A stretch of DNA of 48,223 nt, from assembly GCA_002683685.1 (NCBI GenBank), contig NYTV01000132.1, positions 1-48,223 on the forward strand. Direction: 5' to 3'. The notes under the pieces are model-generated. The model had not been told where the DNA came from, did not search any database, and worked only from the letters and a program-made list of their open reading frames with translations. Position 1 is the stretch's first letter. Each line of letters begins with the position of its first letter. Origin of the DNA: Paracoccaceae bacterium (lineage in GTDB: Bacteria; Pseudomonadota; Alphaproteobacteria; Rhodobacterales; Rhodobacteraceae). Shown here one piece after another: positions 1 to 8,041 of this stretch. The translations under genes and the position numbers were made by a program.

Positions 1-221
1 TCATACATATGCCATTGCCAGCTGTCTGGGCCCATATTCCCGAGACTTGCCGCGATACCGCCCTGGGCGGCCACCGTATGGGAACGGGTCGGGAAAACTT
101 TGGTGACGCATGCCGTGCGCAACCCTTGTTCGGCCATGCCGAGTGTGGCTCGCAAGCCAGCGCCCCCGGCCCCAACCACCACAACATCAAAATCGTGGGT
201 TTCATATTCATAAGCAGCCAT
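1..221 (-). CDS. sdhA: Succinate dehydrogenase flavoprotein subunit, N-terminal part (cut by window edge)
   Basis: SdhA carries covalent FAD and oxidises succinate to fumarate in complex II on the inner membrane. The visible N-terminus reads [20 protein letters not shown], the FAD-binding Rossmann glycine motif. It continues into the SdhA hallmarks [21 protein letters not shown] (the His that attaches FAD) and AAQGGI. About 73 codons are present and the rest lies beyond position 1. The ATG at 221 follows sdhD by 18 bases, so the order is sdhC-sdhD-sdhA. sdhB is expected just outside the window. The assignment is secure and only the truncation limits it. Confidence 0.96.
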   Translation of the reverse strand, partial: MAAYEYETHDFDVVVVGAGGAGLRATLGMAEQGLRTACVTKVFPTRSHTVAAQGGIAASLGNMGPDSWQWHMY

Positions 222-239
222 AGGTATGGTCTCCGAAAC

Positions 240-611
240 TTAAAGGGCGAGGCGCGCGATGGCGAAAACAGCCACAGCGATGGCTGCGTACGACACACAG
301 GTCATGACAACGACCCAAACCTTGCGGGCCAGGCCTTGTACATAGTCCTCAATCAATACGGTCACACCGTTTTTGAAGTGTAGCAATGCGACAACAAAGG
401 TCAAAAGCGCCACCAATGCGGGAAACGGGAGGGCAAAATAGGCTGTTACGGCCTCAAAGTCTTGCCCAATTATAGGCCCGACGGTGAAGACAAAGAGCGG
501 CACCAGGATCAACAAAGCCGCAGAGGAAGTGGTCATACCCCAAAAATGCTCTGTGCCAGTTTTTGCGGCACCAAGACCGCTCGCGCGTTTACGATCCGTT
601 AAAAAAGCCAT
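240..611 (-). CDS. sdhD: Succinate dehydrogenase membrane anchor subunit
   Basis: This is one of the two small membrane anchors of complex II that hold heme b and the quinone site. I chose the internal ATG at 611 (MAFLTDRKRASGLG), which gives 123 residues. An upstream in-frame start would run into sdhC. The protein has three hydrophobic segments (roughly residues 30-50, 60-85 and 97-120). The motif LLHFKNGVTVLIEDYVQG (near residue 85) is typical of SdhD, with the conserved His and the IEDYV stretch. The gene lies 11 bases after sdhC and 18 before sdhA and is probably cotranscribed with them. Confidence 0.93.
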   Translation of the reverse strand: MAFLTDRKRASGLGAAKTGTEHFWGMTTSSAALLILVPLFVFTVGPIIGQDFEAVTAYFALPFPALVALLTFVVALLHFKNGVTVLIEDYVQGLARKVWVVVMTCVSYAAIAVAVFAIARLAL

Positions 612-622
612 GCTGTGCGCTC

Positions 623-1006
623 CTATAGCCATATGACAGTGAAAGCAGTGAGCATAAGCGATCCTAGGATCATCATCCATCCCATACGCTCAGCGGCTTT
701 CAACTCAAGCCCGCGCCCGGTGTCCCATATCAAATGGCGCAGGCCACCAAGCATGTGATACCAAAGCGCCCAAAGGGACAGAAGAAGCACCAGGTCGCCA
801 AACCAACTTGTGATCACGTATTGCACCCAATCGAAAGCCGCCGCGCTGGTCGATGCCGCCAACAGCCACGCGATCAATAGAAGTGTCGCGGCCAAGAGCG
901 CATTGCCAGTGATCCGCACAAATATCGAAGAAATCGAAGTCATTTGAGGTCGGTAGATCGTCAGATGAGGAGATAATGGGCGATTGCCGCGATTTACATC
1001 AGCCAT
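623..1006 (-). CDS. sdhC: Succinate dehydrogenase cytochrome b556 subunit
   Basis: SdhC is the larger cytochrome b anchor of complex II. The 127-residue protein opens with NRPLSPHLTIYRPQ, the SdhC N-terminal signature. It has three membrane segments (about residues 30-52, 65-85 and 105-127). The sequence YHMLGGLRHLIWDTG near residue 85 contains the axial heme-ligand His of the family. It is the first gene of the sdh cluster on the minus strand. The spacer upstream carries two related palindromes (see 1132-1162) that could regulate the operon. Confidence 0.96.
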   Translation of the reverse strand: MADVNRGNRPLSPHLTIYRPQMTSISSIFVRITGNALLAATLLLIAWLLAASTSAAAFDWVQYVITSWFGDLVLLLSLWALWYHMLGGLRHLIWDTGRGLELKAAERMGWMMILGSLMLTAFTVIWL

Positions 1007-1104
1007 GGAGTGTCCTTCTCAGCGTTGCTAAGTAATACTAAGCGAGTCCATGCCATGAACAAGCCCTGAAGGCCACAGTTTTGACGGGCAAATTACCGCA
1101 GTCT

Positions 1105-1189
1105 AGGCGCTCATCGCCGATTTTTTAAGTTTTGTGATCATGAATAAAATTTGTGATCACAAGAATTTGCCCCGGCAGGCGCTCATCGC
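1105..1189. repeat. Pair of 13-bp direct repeats flanking the sdh upstream palindromes
   Basis: The sequence AGGCGCTCATCGC occurs at 1105-1117 and again at 1177-1189, 72 bases apart. The second copy includes the last codons and stop of mch. The first lies in the spacer before sdhC, and its core GGCG-CTCAT-CGCC can fold as a short hairpin followed by a T run on the plus strand. Possible origins are a slipped duplication of the mch end or a partial terminator. No function is shown. Confidence 0.6.
1132..1162. promoter_or_regulatory. Two related palindromic operator-like sites upstream of sdhC
   Basis: A perfect 12-bp palindrome, TTGTGATCACAA, lies at 1151-1162. A second copy of its left part, TTGTGATCA, begins at 1132, with equivalent points 19 bp apart. 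The pair sits in the 176-bp spacer between the end of mch and the start of sdhC, where the sdh promoter should be. Repeated dyads at near-helical spacing suggest binding of a dimeric regulator. The sequence does not match the FNR consensus TTGAT-N4-ATCAA, and I do not assign a regulator. A GntR- or CRP-superfamily protein would be compatible. Confidence 0.5.
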
Positions 1190-2208
1190 GGGATAAAAGC
1201 CCAATAATCGAGATCCAACAGGACATCGCTACGATATTTACCATCTTCCCCGCGCAGATTCGGCGTCGAACCCTTATGCGCCACCAGCCGCAACCGCAGA
1301 GCACCCACGGAAGGGATAGAGGTCTCAGCCTTGTCTAGCACCTCACTCCAAGCGCGCAGAGTGTCCCCTGCAAAGCACGGGTTGGCATGGGCTCCGCCAT
1401 TGATGGCTGCAAGCATCTGCAGATTGCCCAGCCCATTAAAAGACAAAGCCCGGGCCATAGAGATGACATGCCCACCGTAAATCAAGCGCGCGCCATCCGA
1501 GCGGACGGTGGCATCGAAATGGACCTTGGCCGTGTTTTGCCACAGGCGCGTTGCCATCATATGCTCAGCCTCCGACAGGGTAACCCCATCTATGTGGTCA
1601 ATCACCTCGCCAACACTGTAATCAGCATAAAGATAAGAACTTCCTGCTAAATCAGCATGATATTCGGAAAAATTTAACCCATTTGGCACACTCAAATCCG
1701 AGGCCGAGACCGCTTTTTCAAGCTCAGGAACAACGGTTTTCGGCGCTGGGGCCGCTTCATCTCTCTTCCGCACCATGACCCAACGCACAAAAGACATCAC
1801 CGTCTCATCGGCCTGATTGAACCCTTCACTGCGCACCCAAACCACACCAGTTTTGCCGCTTGAGTTTTGCTTCAAACCAATTACGGTTGAGCGCGCGCGC
1901 AGCGTATCACCGGGATAAACGGGAGCGAGCCAACGCGCCTCCGCATAGCCCAAATTGGCTACAGCGTTCAAAGAAATATCTGGCACGGTTTTGCCAAAAA
2001 CCACATGAAAGGCGATAAGATCATCCAGCGGGCTTTGCACCAAGCCGCAGGATTGCGCAAAACAATCGGACGAATAGAGCGCGTGGCGCGCCGGATAAAG
2101 CGCGTGATAGAGCGCGCGCTCACCTGTGCCCACCGTACGCGGGACAGCGTGATCTATAACCTGCCCAACACGGTAGTCCTCAAAAAACAATCCTGGATTG
2201 GTCTTCAT
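1183..2208 (-). CDS. mch: Mesaconyl-CoA hydratase (beta-methylmalyl-CoA dehydratase), MaoC-type
   Basis: The product hydrates mesaconyl-C1-CoA to beta-methylmalyl-CoA in the ethylmalonyl-CoA pathway, which assimilates acetyl-CoA without isocitrate lyase. The 341-residue protein is two hot-dog (MaoC-like) halves. The N-terminal half starts FFEDYRVGQVIDHAVPRTV, and the second starts near residue 190 with YADYSVGEVIDHIDGVTLSEAEHMMATRLWQN and holds the hydratase-like core. The length matches the family. The start ATG shares one base with the stop of the DUF1737 gene, and mcl2 is two genes upstream, so the three are translationally coupled. The neighbourhood (mcl2, mdh, sdh) fits the known roseobacter arrangement. 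Confidence 0.9.
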   Translation of the reverse strand: MKTNPGLFFEDYRVGQVIDHAVPRTVGTGERALYHALYPARHALYSSDCFAQSCGLVQSPLDDLIAFHVVFGKTVPDISLNAVANLGYAEARWLAPVYPGDTLRARSTVIGLKQNSSGKTGVVWVRSEGFNQADETVMSFVRWVMVRKRDEAAPAPKTVVPELEKAVSASDLSVPNGLNFSEYHADLAGSSYLYADYSVGEVIDHIDGVTLSEAEHMMATRLWQNTAKVHFDATVRSDGARLIYGGHVISMARALSFNGLGNLQMLAAINGGAHANPCFAGDTLRAWSEVLDKAETSIPSVGALRLRLVAHKGSTPNLRGEDGKYRSDVLLDLDYWAFIPR

Positions 2209-2411
2209 TATTGCGCTCCCAGTTTCATCTCAGGACTATAAGTTTCCTCAACATCCTTCACGACCGCCTGGCCGCAGCGCATTACGCCCACTGTGGCATC
2301 ATGGGCATAGGCTGGATCGCCATAAAGCTCCCAGCCTTGGGATAGGGCTTCGGTCACCTTATGGCAAAACCTCGACGAATCATCATCAGTCAAAAATCTG
2401 TAAATTTTCAC
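2208..2411 (-). CDS. DUF1737 small protein between mcl2 and mch
   Basis: This 67-residue soluble protein of unknown function reads MKIYRFLTDDDSSRFCHKVT at its start and then GWELYGDPAYAHD, typical of the DUF1737 family. It begins with GTG at 2411, overlapping the mcl2 stop as GTGA, and its own stop overlaps the start of mch by one base. This tight double overlap argues that it is a real gene made together with the two enzymes. A role linked to CoA-ester metabolism is inferred from position only. Confidence 0.85.
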   Translation of the reverse strand: MKIYRFLTDDDSSRFCHKVTEALSQGWELYGDPAYAHDATVGVMRCGQAVVKDVEETYSPEMKLGAQ

Positions 2412-3280
2412 GCCAGACCCTCCAATTTTGCAATCATCGCAGCCTTGGTCAGAGTGGCGCGGGCGGTTTCAATATGCAAATTCTCCACGATCCTTCCATC
2501 CACGACCGCAACGCCAAGCCCCTCTGCTGTGGCCGTCTCGAAGGCCGCGATTTGCCGTTCAGACAGGTCAATCTCCGCATCGGAGGGCGCAAAGACTGCA
2601 TTGGCAATGGCCACCTGTGCCGGGTGAATCAACGTTTTGCCGTCAAAGCCCATATCGCGCCCTTGACCGGCCTCAATTTCCAGACCTGCATCGTCCTTGA
2701 AGGCGTTATAAACCCCGTCCACAATCACAATTCCAGCCGCTTTAGCAGCTAAGACACATTGACTTAACGCCGCAAGCAAAGGCGCCCGAGCCGGGTCAAA
2801 CCGTGTGTTTAGATCCTTGGCCAGATCATTGGTGCCCACCACCATGCCGCCCATTCGCGGCGCATCGGCAATCTCAGTCGCATTCAAGATACCGCGCGGG
2901 GTTTCCATCATCGCCCAGATTTGCGTGTTCTCAAAGCCCTCATGCCGGTCCATCATGGCACCAAGCTCAGAAATCATCTGCGCATTATCAACCTTGGGCA
3001 ATAAAACAGCCTTAGGCCGGACTTCGGCAATCGCAGCAATATCCCCCGCACACCAAGGTGTATCGAGCCCATTGATGCGAATGATTTGGCTGCGAACGCC
3101 ATAGCCTCCTTCTGCCAAATGCGCCACCAAAGTTGCCCGCGCAGGGGCTTTTTCTTCCAACGCTACAGCGTCTTCCAAATCAAAAATTATCGAATCCACT
3201 GGCATGCTGCGTGCTTTATCGAGCGCGCGCGCCCGGCTGCCCGGGATATAGAGAACAGAACGATAGGGACGTAGAGTCAT
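2408..3280 (-). CDS. mcl2: (3S)-malyl-CoA thioesterase / CitE-like CoA-ester lyase family protein
   Basis: This is a 290-residue member of the HpcH/HpaI-CitE family. The N-terminus (RPYRSVLYIPGSRARALDKA) binds the CoA ester, IIFDLEDAV near residue 35 supplies metal-binding acidic residues, and METPRGILNA and GTNDLAKDL are family motifs. Two paralogues are known in Rhodobacter sphaeroides: Mcl1, a lyase of about 318 residues, and Mcl2, a malyl-CoA thioesterase whose gene lies beside mch and mdh. Length and context favour Mcl2, which would release malate that the neighbouring Mdh can oxidise. Lyase activity cannot be excluded from sequence alone. Confidence 0.82.
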   Translation of the reverse strand: MTLRPYRSVLYIPGSRARALDKARSMPVDSIIFDLEDAVALEEKAPARATLVAHLAEGGYGVRSQIIRINGLDTPWCAGDIAAIAEVRPKAVLLPKVDNAQMISELGAMMDRHEGFENTQIWAMMETPRGILNATEIADAPRMGGMVVGTNDLAKDLNTRFDPARAPLLAALSQCVLAAKAAGIVIVDGVYNAFKDDAGLEIEAGQGRDMGFDGKTLIHPAQVAIANAVFAPSDAEIDLSERQIAAFETATAEGLGVAVVDGRIVENLHIETARATLTKAAMIAKLEGLA

Positions 3281-3285
3281 TTTAG

Positions 3286-4443
<1,158 letters not shown>

Positions 4444-4798
4444 GAGCTATTGCCACCGCACCCGCGGCGCGCGCAAACTTGAAAACTCCTCGCCCCGGCG
4501 GGGAGTTGTCACCTTTCCCCTGACAGCATCTGCAAACCACGCTCGGCAAGGCTGCGGGTCGATAATTTTTCGTCATAAAAGACCTCTGCATAATCCAGCC
4601 GCCAAACCAAGTGACTTGGCCCGGAGACAACACCAGGCTGCGCCTGCCTGCCCGCCGGCAGGCGCAGCTCTCATTTCATGTTGAAATGGCGTTATGATAC
4701 TCTCATCATTATGGAAAATATATCAACAATCTAGCTTGCAATATGCGTTTAAATTTCTAAACTTTCTCATATTACCGATTTTCGATCTTGGTTTTATG
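4444..4798. other. 355-bp gene-poor spacer with two strong hairpins and a possible gene remnant
   Basis: No intact gene is seen here. An inverted repeat at 4484-4507 (AACTCC / GGAGTT with GC-rich pairing inside) follows mdh and may end its transcript, although no T run follows it. A second, very strong stem at 4637-4668 pairs 12 bases (GCTGCGCCTGCC with GGCAGGCGCAGC) around an 8-base loop. On the minus strand, 4509-4670 is an open frame without ATG whose last residues read LVWRLDYAEVFYDEK and SLAERGLQMLSGER, a protein-like C-terminus that may be a remnant. From about 4681 the sequence turns AT-rich, probably the promoter of the next gene. Confidence 0.55.
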
Positions 4799-5125
4799 AT
4801 GGATCCTTTTGCCCAAAGCCTGCAAGCCTTTCAAGAGCGGATGCGCACCCCTTGGATGGGCAGCATCTTAATTGCCTTCCTGCTGTGGAATTGGCAGCCG
4901 CTTTTTTATCTTTTCGCAAGCGACACCGCGCTTCTCGCACGATTTGCCTATTTCGAGATGCACACCGATTGGCGCAGCCTCTTTGCCGGCCGCATCATTT
5001 CCGGTTTCGTCTTTGCCGCGGCAAAGCCATGGATTACCCTATCGATGGACCGGCTTGGGGCGCAGGCGATACATTGGAATAGATTACATGCCGACATACT
5101 CGCGTCAGACCGACAGCTCAAATGA
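4799..5125 (+). CDS. Small predicted membrane protein, unknown function
   Basis: I do not recognise a named family. The protein (108 residues from the ATG at 4799, or 109 from 4796) starts MDPFAQSLQAFQERMRTPW. Next comes a hydrophobic segment around GSILIAFLLWNWQPLFYLF and a second around FAGRIISGFVFAAAKPWI. The amphipathic start followed by a membrane span rich in Trp and Phe suggests an inner-membrane anchor. A longer start at 4694 lies in AT-rich, promoter-like sequence and is not used. The gene stands alone between spacers on the plus strand. Confidence 0.55.
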   Translation: MDPFAQSLQAFQERMRTPWMGSILIAFLLWNWQPLFYLFASDTALLARFAYFEMHTDWRSLFAGRIISGFVFAAAKPWITLSMDRLGAQAIHWNRLHADILASDRQLK

Positions 5126-5252
5126 TTGCAGAGCGACTCCGAGCTATTGCGGTATAACAAGCTTTAGCACCCCATCGGGCCGCCACCACGGGTGGATATA
5201 TCGACCAGGCCGCAAAAATCGGAAGAAAGTTTGACCACAATTGCGGTGCAAG

Positions 5253-5278
5253 GTGCCTCAGGCTATTGCCTGAGACAC
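5253..5278 (-). terminator. Hairpin after the DUF1127 gene, possible terminator
   Basis: CTCAGGC and GCCTGAG pair around a 4-base loop, with three further outer pairs beyond one mismatch. The structure lies 7 bases past the stop of the minus-strand DUF1127 gene and also downstream of the plus-strand gene ending at 5125, so it could serve both. No T run follows on either strand, so intrinsic termination is uncertain. Confidence 0.4.
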
Positions 5279-5285
5279 ATCTGAA

Positions 5286-5507
5286 TTAGACGTAATAAGC
5301 GTCGCGGTAGACATGGCGCACGATGTCTTGACGGCCCAGGCCGCGTTCGGCCAGCTCTTCGTCGCTCAAGGCGCAGAGAAATTCAATCTGACGTACCCGC
5401 GATTGCGCTGTGCTGATGGATACTAAGAAATTAAGAATGCCGTTGAACACGCGGTTCACACTGGCGGCGATGCGGTTGCCTTGTGGGACGTCTACGATAG
5501 TTGCCAT
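5286..5507 (-). CDS. DUF1127 (YjiS-like) small protein
   Basis: This is a 73-residue protein starting MATIVDVPQGNRIAASVNRV at 5507, after a clear ribosome site (AGGAGCTTTTCC). The C-terminal part RQIEFLCALSDEELAERGLGRQDIVRHVYRD is the DUF1127 motif: a short helical, arginine-rich domain of about 40 residues common in alphaproteobacteria. Some family members have been reported to bind RNA or to act in stress and phosphate or carbon regulation; nothing here fixes the role. An in-frame extension to 5603 has no support. Confidence 0.8.
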   Translation of the reverse strand: MATIVDVPQGNRIAASVNRVFNGILNFLVSISTAQSRVRQIEFLCALSDEELAERGLGRQDIVRHVYRDAYYV

Positions 5508-5586
5508 TGGAAAAGCTCCTGTGTTGCGTTGACACTCAAATAGGTGCGATCCACAGGGTTGAGCAGTGCAAAAAACCACATTCCCG

Positions 5587-5605
5587 CTATGCAGCCGCTG
5601 CATAG
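5587..5605. repeat. Perfect 8-bp inverted repeat in the DUF1127 upstream region
   Basis: CTATGCAG and CTGCATAG are separated by only three bases (CCG). The element lies 12 bases after the stop of the minus-strand membrane-protein gene and 80 bases before the DUF1127 start. On the minus strand a T6 run comes about 11 bases later. It may be a weak terminator for the upstream gene or an operator for DUF1127. Confidence 0.45.
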
Positions 5606-5617
5606 ATCAGCTGGCGC

Positions 5618-5914
5618 CTAGCGGTCCTGAGCATCTCCTTCGCTGGCGCCCATCACAGATTTGATCACTTTGAACAAGCGCAGGCCGAAAAGACCCAAGA
5701 GCCCACCGAACAAAACCGTGAAAGCCGAGACCACCACACCCGAGGATATCGCAGCGATGGCGACGCCGAGGAGCAGCAAAACGAAGGTAATCGTGCGGTA
5801 TTCCCCCTCATGCACAGGAAATTCATCCAAACGCGGCTGAATCAACTTGGACAAGAATGGCTCTACAAAAGGGGTGGCGAAACCTGCAATCACAGAAAGG
5901 ACAAAGGTCAACAT
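5618..5914 (-). CDS. Small integral membrane protein, unknown function
   Basis: This 98-residue protein has no named family that I recognise. It starts MLTFVLSVIAGFATPFVEPFL. A charged linker around residues 28-42 is followed by two closely spaced membrane segments (about 43-62 and 64-84) rich in Gly, Val and Leu. A short acidic tail ends it. I believe similar short proteins sit beside pyrC in other roseobacters, but that is from memory. It is divergent from pyrC with 152 bp between the starts. Confidence 0.65.
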   Translation of the reverse strand: MLTFVLSVIAGFATPFVEPFLSKLIQPRLDEFPVHEGEYRTITFVLLLLGVAIAAISSGVVVSAFTVLFGGLLGLFGLRLFKVIKSVMGASEGDAQDR

Positions 5915-6066
5915 CGGCGCATCTCCAATTTTCGTGACTATTTATCGAACCGTTAACATGGGTCGTGACGCCGCGCCATACAAGAAGCGCGCCTTTGATT
6001 GCAAACGCTCTCGTGTGACGCAAATTTGCACTGGCAGCGCCCCTCCGGCCCGGTTAAACATCAGCT

Positions 6067-7107
6067 ATGATAGATCGTTTGACTCTCACCCGCCCCGATG
6101 ATTGGCATCTGCACTTACGCGATGGCGACATGCTGAAGGCTGTGGCACCGGAAAGCGCGCGTGATTTTGGACGCGCTATTATCATGCCAAATCTGGTCCC
6201 ACCGGTGGTGACCGAAGCCCAGGCCGCAGCCTATCGCAGCCGCATCATGGCCGCCCTGCCCGCTCAGTCGGATTTCCAACCGCTCATGACACTCTATTTG
6301 ACCGAAGAAACTGACCCGGAAGATTTGGCCGCGGCCCATGCCTCGGGACTGGTGACGGCGGCGAAACTTTACCCTGCCGGAGCGACGACCAATTCGGCCA
6401 GCGGCGTGACAGATTTTGACAAGCTGCAACCGGTGCTGGAGAAGATGGCCGAAATTGGCATGCCAATGTGCGTGCATGGCGAGGTCACCGATGCGGATAT
6501 TGATATTTTTGACCGCGAAGCGGTGTTTATTGACCGGGTTCTCGATCCTCTGCGCCGCCGGGTGGCGGGGCTAAAAGTAGTTATGGAGCATATCACAACC
6601 GCCGAGGGCGCTGGCTATGCAAAATCTGATCCGGGCCAGCTGGCCGCCACGATCACGACCCATCACCTGATCATCAACCGCAATCATATTCTCGCTGGCG
6701 GAATAAAGCCCCATTATTATTGTCTGCCTGTGGCCAAACGCGAGACCCATCGCCTGGCCCTGCTCGACGCGGCAACAAGTGGCAATCCGTGTTATTTTTT
6801 AGGCACCGACAGCGCCCCCCACACCGATGAGGCAAAGCAAAGCGCCTGCGGATGTGCCGGTGTGTTTTCGGCGACAAATACCATATCGTGTTTGGCGGAA
6901 GTTTTTGAGGCGGCCGGAGCGCTGGATCGGCTTGAAGGTTTCACCGCTCTTTTTGGCCCACAGTTTTACGGCCTGGCGCCGAATGCCGATACGATCACCC
7001 TCACAAAGGGAGATCCGGTACAATTTCCCAAGCATATCGACTCGGGCGCCGGTCCGGTCACTCTCTTCAATCCTGGCTTTGATCTTCACTGGACCGTGTC
7101 GAGCTGA
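6067..7107 (+). CDS. pyrC: Dihydroorotase, class II
   Basis: PyrC closes the ring of carbamoyl-aspartate to dihydroorotate in pyrimidine synthesis. The 346-residue length and motifs fit the class II enzyme. [13 protein letters not shown] near the start gives two zinc-binding His, [13 protein letters not shown] holds the carboxylated Lys that bridges the zincs, and CVHGEVT and MEHITT give further His ligands. FLGTDSAPH supplies the catalytic Asp. pyrE follows after 26 bases on the same strand, so the two form a pyrimidine pair. Confidence 0.97.
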   Translation: MIDRLTLTRPDDWHLHLRDGDMLKAVAPESARDFGRAIIMPNLVPPVVTEAQAAAYRSRIMAALPAQSDFQPLMTLYLTEETDPEDLAAAHASGLVTAAKLYPAGATTNSASGVTDFDKLQPVLEKMAEIGMPMCVHGEVTDADIDIFDREAVFIDRVLDPLRRRVAGLKVVMEHITTAEGAGYAKSDPGQLAATITTHHLIINRNHILAGGIKPHYYCLPVAKRETHRLALLDAATSGNPCYFLGTDSAPHTDEAKQSACGCAGVFSATNTISCLAEVFEAAGALDRLEGFTALFGPQFYGLAPNADTITLTKGDPVQFPKHIDSGAGPVTLFNPGFDLHWTVSS

Positions 7108-7133
7108 GCGCATAGCAACAAAGGGCCCTGCTC

Positions 7134-7811
7134 ATGATACCAACAAGCTATCCCGACCAACGTGAAATCGCGCGATTGACCGCTCGAATGCTGCTGGAAA
7201 TTAAAGCCGTGCATTTCAATGCCGATGAGCCCTTTATATTGGCCTCGGGCAAGCCATCTCCAACCTATATAGATTGCCGCAAACTGATCTCCTTCCCGCG
7301 TATTCGCAGCAATTTGATGGATTTTCTGACTGTGACAGTGATGCGCAACGCTGGGTTTGAAGCATTTGATAATGTTGCCGGCGGCGAGACCGCCGGTATC
7401 CCATTTGGCGCATGGGTGGCCGAGCGGATGGCGCTCCCGATGACCTATGTGCGGAAAAAACCCAAAGGCTACGGCCGCAACGCCCGCATCGAAGGGGCCA
7501 TGTCCAAAGGGCAAAGGGTTCTGCTGGTCGAAGATCTGACCACCGACGGTGGATCGAAGCTCTCTTTTGTCGATGCCATTCGAGAGACCGGCGCAACCTG
7601 CGCGCATACGGCGGTGATTTTTTATTACGGAATTTTCCCGCAAACCGAAAAAACCCTTGGCGATCATGGGGTGACTTTGCATCACCTATGCACATGGTGG
7701 GACGTTCTGGCGGAAGCTCGAGCACAGGGCGCATTTGATAGTAAGACGCTGCGCGAGGTGGAAATCTTTTTGAAATCTCCCGAGGCGTGGCAAGACGCGC
7801 GCGCCAAATAA
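7134..7811 (+). CDS. pyrE: Orotate phosphoribosyltransferase
   Basis: PyrE joins orotate to PRPP, giving orotidine monophosphate. The protein is 225 residues long. [20 protein letters not shown] is the N-terminal substrate motif, [17 protein letters not shown] is the flexible catalytic loop, and [16 protein letters not shown] near residue 125 is the PRPP-binding motif with its paired acidic residues. The gene follows pyrC closely and is probably cotranscribed with it. Confidence 0.96.
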   Translation: MIPTSYPDQREIARLTARMLLEIKAVHFNADEPFILASGKPSPTYIDCRKLISFPRIRSNLMDFLTVTVMRNAGFEAFDNVAGGETAGIPFGAWVAERMALPMTYVRKKPKGYGRNARIEGAMSKGQRVLLVEDLTTDGGSKLSFVDAIRETGATCAHTAVIFYYGIFPQTEKTLGDHGVTLHHLCTWWDVLAEARAQGAFDSKTLREVEIFLKSPEAWQDARAK

Positions 7812-7825
7812 TTTCCTAGGAAAAA

Positions 7826-7969
7826 CCTGTGGACAGAATGTGGACAAGTTGGCCCGCTATGGCGGCGCTATTGCGCTGCAAAGTACATAGGCCGTCGCGC
7901 GCTACCAGATCTAGCACAGAATCGACAAATTTGCCGCTATGAGCTCTCAATCCCTGGCTTATCCACAGG
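7826..7969. promoter_or_regulatory. DnaA-box-like sites upstream of dnaB
   Basis: The spacer between pyrE and dnaB holds a perfect DnaA-box consensus TTATCCACA at 7959-7967. It also holds two near matches in the other orientation: TGTGGACAG at 7828-7836 and TGTGGACAA at 7839-7847 (consensus TGTGGATAA). The outer pair also forms a separated inverted repeat, CCTGTGGA (7826-7833) and TCCACAGG (7962-7969). The first two sites are 11 bp apart, one helical turn. The position in front of the replicative helicase gene suggests control of dnaB by DnaA. Origin activity is not implied. Confidence 0.55.
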
Positions 7970-8041
7970 TTGTGCACCGATCTGTTCCACATGGCCAAAC
8001 ATCCTGAACTGCAGTAATCCTAGATCACTGAGGAGACGGAT

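Noticed and set aside
7816..7998. 60-residue minus-strand frame in the pyrE-dnaB spacer
   Set aside because: It has no ribosome site and covers the DnaA-box region; the composition does not look coding.
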